Assembly (NCBI RefSeq): GCF_010692745.1
Contig: NZ_JAAHTB010000012.1
Coordinates: forward strand, 62,001-126,000
Reading direction: 5' to 3'
DNA from: Methylobacterium sp. BTF04
Lineage (GTDB): Bacteria; Pseudomonadota; Alphaproteobacteria; Rhizobiales; Beijerinckiaceae
DNA: 64,000 nucleotides
Shown here: positions 19,168 through 25,908 of the stretch, one piece after another
How positions within the stretch are numbered: position 1 is the first letter of the stretch
Layout: each line of letters starts with the position of its first letter
Notes under the pieces: model-generated
Seen by the model: only the letters and a program-made list of their open reading frames with translations
Told to the model about the DNA's origin: nothing
The model's database searches: none
Position numbers and translations under genes: made by a program

Positions 19168-20357
19168 CAGTTCACGCCGAGCCAGTCGAGCAGCATGGTC
19201 TGCTGCTTGCCGAAATCATGCTCGGGGCTTTCGCCGCTCGGCATCATCGGCGCCTTGAAGAAGGTCGACAGCTGCTGCTGCGGCCCACCGTCGCCACGCT
19301 TCTTGGCGAGATCGAGGACTCGAGCGATCTCGATCACGAGCGGTGCGGCCAGGATGGAATCCTTGCAGAGGAAGTTGACCTTGATCTGCATCCGCTGGCC
19401 CATGAAGCCGCTGACGTCGATGTTGTCCCAGGCTTCCTTGTCGTCGCCGCGCGGCCGGTAATAGTGGATGTGGACCAAGTGGTCCTCGACCGGATAGCCG
19501 AGGATCGAGTCCAGCACCGTGCCCTTGGTGTTGAGCTTGGACTGCAGCGAGTCCTTGTCGTTGAGGGCGAGACCGTCGCGATTGCCGAGGATGTTGGTGG
19601 AGAACCAGCCATCGACATGGAGCGCGCGGGCCTTGAAGGCCGGCGCCAGCACCGTCTTCATCATGGTCTGGCCGGTCTTGCCATCCTTGCCGGCCACCGG
19701 AACGTTGAGCTCCGTCGCCATCTGCAGGAGGGCGGGCACGTCGGCCGCGACGCTCGGGGTGAAGTTGGCGTAGGGGATGCCGCTCTTGATCGCCGCATAG
19801 GCGTACAGCATCGCCGGGCTGATCGATTCGTCGCTGGAATCGAGCCCCTTCTCGAAGGCGTCCACCGAATTGAGCGTCGCGACGGTCAGATCCGGCCAAC
19901 GCTCGGTGGATGCCAGGTTCACGACCACCACCGCGTCGAGATTGCTCTCGAGGCGGAAACGGCGAAGGTCGTTGGCGATGACCGAGACCGCCTCGCGGTG
20001 GTCGGCGGCGACGATGCGGTTGCCGCCCTCGATGTTCTTACAGAACTTGGCGCTGCCCACCGCAGGCCACGGCTTGATGCCCTTGAGCACCTGCGCGCCG
20101 TTCTCGATATCCTGCTTCGTCAGCACGCCGTGGCCGGTGGCGGCGGAGGCGAGATCGTCGTCGTTCAGGTCCCAACCACCGAACACGAGGTCCTTGTAGT
20201 CGGCCATTCCGGCCACGGAGAGGCCTGCGAGCGGCAATCCATCGAGTCTGTTCGATCCGGATTTGATCATCTCGATGCCTGCGATGGCGGTGGTGGCGAC
20301 AGCGCCACCCATGCCAACGAACGCTACGCCGACACGGCGACCGGTCTGCATGGTCAT
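19167..20357 (-). CDS. ino1: myo-Inositol-3-phosphate synthase family protein
   Basis: A 396-residue NAD-dependent synthase of the Ino1/MIPS family, which turns glucose-6-phosphate into inositol phosphate. The nucleotide-binding loop is VGMGGAVATTAIAG (~14-27); the MIPS core includes PVAGKDGKTGQTMMKTVLAP and MGQRMQIKVNFLCKDSILAA. ATG at 20357 follows GAAGGAAG ten bases upstream, and the family N-terminus begins there; the frame runs on to 20417. First gene of the leftward eight-gene operon, with an EcfG-like promoter candidate ~80 bp upstream. De novo inositol synthesis is uncommon in proteobacteria, which makes the context notable. Confidence 0.9.
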   Translation of the reverse strand: MTMQTGRRVGVAFVGMGGAVATTAIAGIEMIKSGSNRLDGLPLAGLSVAGMADYKDLVFGGWDLNDDDLASAATGHGVLTKQDIENGAQVLKGIKPWPAVGSAKFCKNIEGGNRIVAADHREAVSVIANDLRRFRLESNLDAVVVVNLASTERWPDLTVATLNSVDAFEKGLDSSDESISPAMLYAYAAIKSGIPYANFTPSVAADVPALLQMATELNVPVAGKDGKTGQTMMKTVLAPAFKARALHVDGWFSTNILGNRDGLALNDKDSLQSKLNTKGTVLDSILGYPVEDHLVHIHYYRPRGDDKEAWDNIDVSGFMGQRMQIKVNFLCKDSILAAPLVIEIARVLDLAKKRGDGGPQQQLSTFFKAPMMPSGESPEHDFGKQQTMLLDWLGVN

Positions 20358-20433
20358 TGGGACAAGGCTTCCTTCATTGGGTCCGCGGGGCGTCAGGCTC
20401 GACTTTGGAGAGCGCACCCGTATGGCCCTAGCT

Positions 20434-20458
20434 AACTGGGCTCGTATTGCTTCGTTCC
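20434..20458 (-). promoter_or_regulatory. EcfG-like promoter candidate for the ino1 operon
   Basis: On the minus strand GGAAC (20458-20454), 16 bp, then AGTT (20437-20434). The general-stress sigma factor EcfG of Methylobacterium-type bacteria uses GGAAC-N16/17-CGTT, so this has one mismatch in the -10. It sits about 77 bp upstream of the ino1 ATG. Suggestive only. Confidence 0.35.
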
Positions 20459-20541
20459 AAGCCCTCGGGGAAACGCCTTTTTGCCGCGGTTGGTCTGAAC
20501 ACGACCCGAACGAAGGGTTAAATATTCGTGAAAACAGAGCC

Positions 20542-20556
20542 TTAACCGTCCGTTAA
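20542..20556 (+). promoter_or_regulatory. CtrA-type binding site TTAA-N7-TTAA
   Basis: TTAA (20542-20545), seven bases, TTAA (20553-20556) is an exact match to the full CtrA consensus. A degenerate copy, TTAA-N7-TGAA, lies at 20518-20532. Both are upstream of the lytic transglycosylase gene (start 20678), in the divergent region shared with ino1. Implies cell-cycle control of the transglycosylase. Confidence 0.5.
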
Positions 20557-20677
20557 GCCTGCCACGGTTGAATCACCGAGCTGTCCCAATCTGGTCACAG
20601 CGACCGGCGAGACGTCCCCTCGCTGAACTGACAGATCGAAGCCGCGCCCACGAAGGCGGCGGCACGAACAAGGACCA

Positions 20678-21826
20678 ATGATGGGGTTTTTCCCGGAGCC
20701 GGCGCTCTGCGCCGACGACGTGAGCCGTCTCGTGCCCAACGAGACCTTCAATGCAGATTGTACCGTGGCCTGGCTGCCGCGGACCGAGCGCCGCGCGCGC
20801 CACACGCTTTCGATCCTGGGTCGTCGGACCCTTGCTATCCTACTGGCCGGCCTCGTCATCGGATCGAGCCTGCCGCAGAACGCAGTCGCTCCGGCGGCCT
20901 TCGCCCATGACCGCATCGACGAAAGCGCCATTGCGGCGCGCAGCATCACGCAAGCGGAAAGCGCTCAGAATGCCGGCGACTGGCTCGGGGTTCCCGTCGT
21001 CGAGCAGGAACCCGCGACGTTGGCGCTGATCGAGACCGATCTCGCTACCCTGGCCCCCACTCGGGATGCGGCAGGCACCGAGCGCCTGCGCTTCGGCGCC
21101 ATGGAAGTGCCGCGCGAGATCGTCGATACGATCCTGCGGGCGGCCACCGAGACCAATGTCGATCCGGTCTACCTGATGGCGCTCGCCGATAAGGAATCGA
21201 GCTTCTCGACCACGGTCCGGGCCGCGACCTCCTCGGCCGAGGGATTGTTCCAGTTCCTGTCGACCACCTGGCTCGAACTGATCCAGACCTACGGCGCCCG
21301 CCACGGTCTCGCTACGGAAGCGGCCGCCGTCACCGGGCGCGGTCCCGCGATCACGATTTCCGACGAGGCGACGCGCACGCGCGTGCTGCGCCTGCGCCAG
21401 GATCCCTACGTCGCCGCCCTGATGGCCGGTGAGCTGATCACCCGCGACCGCGGTCGGATCGAACAGCGCATCGGGCGCGATCTGACCACGGCCGAACTCT
21501 ATTTCGCGCATTTCCTCGGCACGTCGAGCGCCGGCCGCTTCCTCGCGCTCACCAGCGAGAAGCCGGATCAGGTGGCCAAGCAGGTGTTCAAGGCCGCCGC
21601 CCGCGCCAACCGTAGCCTGTTCACCGAAAAAGCCGGGCGTGGCCGCCGCAGCCTGACCATGGCCGAAGTCCGCGAAAAGATCGGCGGCATGATCGACCGG
21701 CGCCTCGACCGCTACGAAGGCGTCGCGGCGCTCGTCGCCCCGGTCGTCGCCGAGGCGATCCCGGACGCAGCCAAGCCGGTGGAGCGGGTGCGGGTGACCG
21801 AGGCGACGGCGCCGTCCGACGAGTAG
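20678..21826 (+). CDS. Membrane-anchored lytic murein transglycosylase (SLT domain)
   Basis: A 382-residue peptidoglycan-cleaving enzyme. A ~45-residue cytoplasmic leader is followed by one membrane/signal segment (RRTLAILLAGLVIGSSL) and a periplasmic SLT fold with the catalytic Glu in ALADKESSFSTTVRAATSS, then AEGLFQFLSTTWLE. The C-terminal third is a basic, Ala-rich tail. The ATG at 20678 follows AAGGA with good spacing. It stands alone, divergent from the ino1 operon, downstream of a perfect CtrA-type site; this fits cell-cycle-timed wall remodelling. Confidence 0.87.
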   Translation: MMGFFPEPALCADDVSRLVPNETFNADCTVAWLPRTERRARHTLSILGRRTLAILLAGLVIGSSLPQNAVAPAAFAHDRIDESAIAARSITQAESAQNAGDWLGVPVVEQEPATLALIETDLATLAPTRDAAGTERLRFGAMEVPREIVDTILRAATETNVDPVYLMALADKESSFSTTVRAATSSAEGLFQFLSTTWLELIQTYGARHGLATEAAAVTGRGPAITISDEATRTRVLRLRQDPYVAALMAGELITRDRGRIEQRIGRDLTTAELYFAHFLGTSSAGRFLALTSEKPDQVAKQVFKAAARANRSLFTEKAGRGRRSLTMAEVREKIGGMIDRRLDRYEGVAALVAPVVAEAIPDAAKPVERVRVTEATAPSDE

Positions 21827-21842
21827 ACCTCCGGCAGGGGTA

Positions 21843-23537
21843 TCAATGCCCGGCAGGAGCTTCGCCCCCGCGTTTGACGTTGCTGAGAATCATTGCCAGC
21901 GGCACCGCCGAGGCCGAGACGAGGCAGAGCGCCCAGAACACGTCGATATAGCCCCAGAACGCCACCTGATTCTGGAGCTGCTGACCGATCCAGGCGATGG
22001 CCTGGCTCTGGGCCTCGACGCCGGTGGCGCCGTGGGCCTGGAAGTACTGCGTCACGGATTTCAGCGTTGCCTGGTAGTTCGGATTGGCCGCGTTGATGCT
22101 CTCGCCGAGCCGGCTCTGGTGAAATTGCTGACGGTAGGCCAGCACGTTCTGCGCGAGGCAGACGCCCATCGAGCCGCCGACGTTGCGGGCGACGTTGATC
22201 AGCGCGGACGCCTGATCGGTCTGCGACTTGTCGATACCCTCGTAGGACGCCGCCGTGATCGAGATGAAGATCATCGGCAGACCGATGCCGATATAGACGC
22301 GGGACCACGCGAAGAACCCGAAGCTCACGTCGCCATAGAGCCGGGTCAGATCATACATGGCGAAGGCCACGATCGCCGCGCCGCAGGCGATGAGATATTT
22401 CGGCTGGACCAGCCCGGAGACGCGCCCGATCACCAGCATCATGACGACGGTGACGAGGCCGCCGGGGGCCAGGACGAGTCCGGCCAGGGTGGCGGTGTAA
22501 CCGAAATATTCCTGCACGAGCTGCGGGATGAACTGCGTAGTGGCGATCAGGATGGCGCCGGTCGCCATCATCACCAGGAAGCACGAGCCGAACTGGCGCG
22601 AGCCGAGCAGCTTCAGGTCGATCACCGGGTTCTTACGGGTCAATTCCCACGGGATCATCGCCACGAAGGCGACTGCGCTGATCACCGCGAAGACGATGAT
22701 GAAGTTCGAGCCGAACCAATCCTTGCGCTGGCCTTCGTCGAGGACAACCTCGAGCGCCCCGAGAAAGGTCGCGACCAGGATGAACCCGACGACATCGAAG
22801 CGCACGCCCTGCCGGCGCAAGCGTTTGCGCTCCGCCACCGCGCTCGGCGGGTCCTCGAGCAGCAGGTTCATCAGCACGAGTGCGACGATGCCGATCGGGC
22901 CGTTGATGAGGAAGCACCAATGCCAGGACACGTTGTCGGAGAGCCAGCCGCCGAGGGTCGGCCCGACCACGGGGGCCACCACCACCGCGAGACCATAGAG
23001 GGCGAAGGCCTGTCCGCGCTTGGCCGGCGGGAACGAATCCGCCAGGATCGACTGGGCCAGCGGCGCCATGCCGCCGCCGCCGAGCCCCTGGAGCACGCGG
23101 AAGGCGAGGAGTGATTCGAGGTTCCAGGCAAAGCCGCACAGCACCGAGGCGACGGTGAACAGGGCGATGCTCCACATGAAGAACGCCTTGCGGCCGAATC
23201 GTTTGGCGAGAAAGCTCGATGCCGTGAGCACGATGGCATTGGCGACGAGATAGCTCGTCACCACCCAGGCCGCCTCGTCCGGCCCCACCGCGAGGCCGCC
23301 CGAGATGTAGCGCAAAGCCACGTTGGCGATGGTGGTGTCGAGCACCTCCATGAAAGTGGCGAGCGACACCACGAGTGCGATCGCCCATGGGTTGTGACCG
23401 CCGGGAGCTTTGGCCTGGGTGTCGGCCTTCGGCTTGGTCTGGGTGTCGGCCTTCGGCTTGGCTTGCGATCCAATCCGAGAGGCAGCAGGACCCGACTTCG
23501 CCCGTCCACCGCCGGCCGCGCCGGCGCCCGCACTCAT
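21843..23537 (-). CDS. emrB: DHA2-family MFS multidrug transporter, EmrB type
   Basis: A 564-residue, 14-helix drug:H+ antiporter of the inner membrane. The MFS core begins ALVVSLATFMEVLDTTIANVAL, the DHA2 motif C region, with the loop motif LAKRFGRKAFFMWS. ATG at 23537 overlaps the emrA stop by 4 bp, so the two are coupled; the longer frame upstream lies inside emrA. The first ~50 residues are a Lys/Ala/Thr/Gln-rich cytoplasmic leader containing a tandem AKPKADTQ-type repeat, longer than in E. coli EmrB. Works with the EmrA adaptor and presumably a TolC-like channel encoded elsewhere. Confidence 0.9.
   Translation of the reverse strand: MSAGAGAAGGGRAKSGPAASRIGSQAKPKADTQTKPKADTQAKAPGGHNPWAIALVVSLATFMEVLDTTIANVALRYISGGLAVGPDEAAWVVTSYLVANAIVLTASSFLAKRFGRKAFFMWSIALFTVASVLCGFAWNLESLLAFRVLQGLGGGGMAPLAQSILADSFPPAKRGQAFALYGLAVVVAPVVGPTLGGWLSDNVSWHWCFLINGPIGIVALVLMNLLLEDPPSAVAERKRLRRQGVRFDVVGFILVATFLGALEVVLDEGQRKDWFGSNFIIVFAVISAVAFVAMIPWELTRKNPVIDLKLLGSRQFGSCFLVMMATGAILIATTQFIPQLVQEYFGYTATLAGLVLAPGGLVTVVMMLVIGRVSGLVQPKYLIACGAAIVAFAMYDLTRLYGDVSFGFFAWSRVYIGIGLPMIFISITAASYEGIDKSQTDQASALINVARNVGGSMGVCLAQNVLAYRQQFHQSRLGESINAANPNYQATLKSVTQYFQAHGATGVEAQSQAIAWIGQQLQNQVAFWGYIDVFWALCLVSASAVPLAMILSNVKRGGEAPAGH
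23415..23462 (-). repeat. Two tandem 24-bp units in the emrB leader
   Basis: Two adjacent 24-bp copies differing in the last base (23415-23438, 23439-23462) encode a doubled KPKADTQ octapeptide in the cytoplasmic N-terminal leader of EmrB. Likely a slippage-prone low-complexity tract. Confidence 0.75.
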
Positions 23538-24793
23538 CGCACGTGGACCTTGGGGACGATCGACATGCCCGGGCCGATGGCGACGTCGGTTGGCCACGCG
23601 TCGACGACGATCTTGACCGGGATGCGCTGGACCACCTTCACGTAATTGCCGGTGGCGTTCTGGGCCGGCAGCAGGCTGAAGGCGGTGCCGGAGCCCGGCT
23701 GCACCGACTCGACGTGCCCGGTGATCTTGCGATCGGGATAGGCGTCGATGGCGATATCGGCATGCTGGCCCGGCCGCATGTCGGCGATCTGCGTCTCCTT
23801 GTAGTTGGCGATCACCCAGATATCGTCGGGAACGAAGGTCGAGAGGGTTTGCCCGGCCTGGGCGAACTGACCCTTGGCGCCTGAGAGCTGAACCACGCGT
23901 CCCGCTTGAGCCGCCGTCACGGTGGTGTAGCCGAGGTTCAGGGTAGCCTGCGCCACCTGCGCCTCACCCATGGCGAGGTTGGCCTGCGCCCCCGCCTTCT
24001 GCGCTTCGAGCGCACCGATCTGGGTCTTGGCGGCGAGCACGCTCGCCTGGGCACTCTTCAACCCGGCCTGCTGCTGGTCGAGGGTCGATGTCGAGGATTG
24101 CGAGCGCTGGATCGTCCCGGCACCGCGCTCGGCGAGGTCGCGGTAGCGCGCGGCATCTTCCTGCGCGAATTTCAGCGAGGCCTCGGCTTGCGTCACCTGC
24201 GCCGCGGCCACCGCGACCTGCGCCTGCTGCCCGGCGATCTGCGCGTCGAAATTGGCAATCGACGCCTTTGCCGAGGCCACCTGCGCTTTGGCCTGCGCGA
24301 GAGCGACGTCGTAGTCGCGCCGGTCGATCTGGAACAGGGTGTCGCCGGCCTGAACGTGCTGGTTGTCGGTGACCGGCACCGCCACGACGTAGCCGGCGAC
24401 CTTCGGCGAGACCGAGAATTGCCGGGCATCGACGAAGGCGTCGTCGGTGGATTCGAACGGATGGAGCGCCAGAAGCCAGTAGAGATACCCGGCGATAGCC
24501 AGCACAACGATGCCGAGGACGATGGCGGCGGTCCAGAGCGGGTGGCGCCGGATCAAGCCGGGCTTGGCCGTATCGTCCTCGGCGTCCGCGTCGTCGGACG
24601 CATCGGATTGCGGCGCGTCGTCCTCCGCCGCCGGCTGGTCCTGGTCCTGGCCGTCGCGCGCTTGCGGTGGCTGCTCGTGACCGCCGACGTCCATGATGTC
24701 ACGATCCGGCTTGCCGCTCGCGGACACGTCGGCCTTGGGCGCATCGATAGTTGGCGCAGGCCTGCCGGCTTCGCCTTGCTGCTCCTCGAGCAT
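23534..24793 (-). CDS. emrA: HlyD/EmrA-family membrane fusion adaptor
   Basis: A 419-residue periplasmic adaptor for EmrB. An acidic cytoplasmic leader of ~95 residues precedes one membrane helix (AAIVLGIVVLAIAGYLYWLL). The lipoyl/beta-barrel portions (FSVSPKVAGYVVAVPVTDNQ, VTAAQAGRVVQLSGAKGQF) flank a long Ala/Gln-rich coiled coil. ATG at 24793 (MLEEQQGE) is preferred over the open frame to 24862. First gene of the emrAB operon, transcribed divergently from the HdeD-like gene. Confidence 0.9.
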   Translation of the reverse strand: MLEEQQGEAGRPAPTIDAPKADVSASGKPDRDIMDVGGHEQPPQARDGQDQDQPAAEDDAPQSDASDDADAEDDTAKPGLIRRHPLWTAAIVLGIVVLAIAGYLYWLLALHPFESTDDAFVDARQFSVSPKVAGYVVAVPVTDNQHVQAGDTLFQIDRRDYDVALAQAKAQVASAKASIANFDAQIAGQQAQVAVAAAQVTQAEASLKFAQEDAARYRDLAERGAGTIQRSQSSTSTLDQQQAGLKSAQASVLAAKTQIGALEAQKAGAQANLAMGEAQVAQATLNLGYTTVTAAQAGRVVQLSGAKGQFAQAGQTLSTFVPDDIWVIANYKETQIADMRPGQHADIAIDAYPDRKITGHVESVQPGSGTAFSLLPAQNATGNYVKVVQRIPVKIVVDAWPTDVAIGPGMSIVPKVHVR

Positions 24794-24931
24794 GTTTCGC
24801 TGTCCAACCCCGGCGTCGCGGACATCGCCGCAATGCCCCCTAGCCCGCCTCGATACCCTCAAGGGACGCCAAGTATTTTAGTTCCGGCCGCGCGGATGAA
24901 CCGCAGACGGGCCCGGCGCAGGAGCGGATGG

Positions 24932-24956
24932 GGAACGCACGTAGGCGAGCGGCGTT
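24932..24956 (+). promoter_or_regulatory. EcfG (general stress sigma factor) promoter
   Basis: GGAAC (24932-24936), 16 bp, CGTT (24953-24956) matches the GGAAC-N16/17-CGTT consensus reported for PhyR/EcfG-dependent promoters in Methylobacterium. It is ~70 bp upstream of the HdeD-like gene at 25025 and oriented toward it. The match is seen; use by EcfG is inferred. Confidence 0.65.
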
Positions 24957-25024
24957 CACGCGGCAGGGACAGCCGGACGGTGATGTACGGTTTCCGACGT
25001 GGTCCCCAGTAACGGAGTGATGCG

Positions 25025-25678
25025 ATGACCTCGGGAACACCGATCCAGCCCACCGGCGGAGACACACGGACTTCGGTCGTACCGCCGATCGGGCTTCAGC
25101 GCCTCGACGCGATGAGCACCGTGCTCGCCCGCAACTGGTGGCTCGTGGCGCTTCGCGGCATCGTCGCCATCGCCTTCGGCATCGTCGCCTTCGCGGCGCC
25201 CGGCGCGTTCGTGCTGTCCTTGGTGCTGTTCTTTTCCGCCTACATGCTGGTCGACGGCCTCGTGACCATCGTCGCCTCCGTGCGCGCGGCACAGCATCAC
25301 GAGCGCTGGGGCTATCTCCTGGCAGAAGGCATCCTCGACCTCATCGTCGGCGTGGCCGCGATCCTCGCGCCGGCCGCCGCGGTGTGGGCCTTCGTCTACC
25401 TCGTCGCACTCTGGGCCCTGGTCACCGGCGGCCTGATGCTCGCCGCGGCGTTCCGGTTGCACCTGCATTACGGGCGCTGGTGGCTGGCGCTCGGCGGCAT
25501 CGTCTCGGCGCTGTTCGGGCTGGCGCTGCTCATCAATCCCAGCATGTCGGCCCTGGTGCTGACCTGGTGGTTCGGCGGGTATGCGGTGGCCTTCGGGATC
25601 ATGCTGCTGATCCTCGCCTTCAGCCTGCGCGGACGCCACGATGCGGCGGGCCGGCCACTACCGGCACCCCGCGCCTGA
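25025..25678 (+). CDS. HdeD/DUF308 family membrane protein
   Basis: A 217-residue inner-membrane protein with six predicted helices beginning WWLVALRGIVAIAFGIVAF and repeating a LRGI...FG type pattern in three hairpins, as in the HdeD acid-resistance family. The N-terminal ~35 residues are polar and cytoplasmic. The ATG at 25025 follows GGAG at -9. A clean EcfG-type promoter lies upstream, so it is probably induced by the general stress response. Molecular function of the family is poorly defined. Confidence 0.85.
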   Translation: MTSGTPIQPTGGDTRTSVVPPIGLQRLDAMSTVLARNWWLVALRGIVAIAFGIVAFAAPGAFVLSLVLFFSAYMLVDGLVTIVASVRAAQHHERWGYLLAEGILDLIVGVAAILAPAAAVWAFVYLVALWALVTGGLMLAAAFRLHLHYGRWWLALGGIVSALFGLALLINPSMSALVLTWWFGGYAVAFGIMLLILAFSLRGRHDAAGRPLPAPRA

Positions 25679-25767
25679 ACCGAGTATTGCACCACCCGGC
25701 GGATTCCGGAGACAAATCCGACGTGGATGCGCTGGAGATCGGATCGGTCCGTCCGTTCCGACCGGCT

Positions 25768-25799
25768 CCCCTCTGAAGCGCGAGGGCGGCGGAGAGGGG
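25768..25799. terminator. Hairpin downstream of the HdeD-like gene
   Basis: CCCCTCT (25768-25774) pairs with AGAGGGG (25793-25799) in the 230-bp gap between the HdeD-like gene and the PBP gene. No T-run; it could be a transcript end or a small intergenic palindromic repeat. Confidence 0.3.
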
Positions 25800-25908
25800 T
25801 GTTCCCACTCTCCGATGCGGCTACACAGCTTGGACCGTCCTTCTCCGTCAGGGGGAAGGTCCCCCGCTCAGGACGCCTCGATCTCCGGGGCCCTCATCCG
25901 GATTGTGT

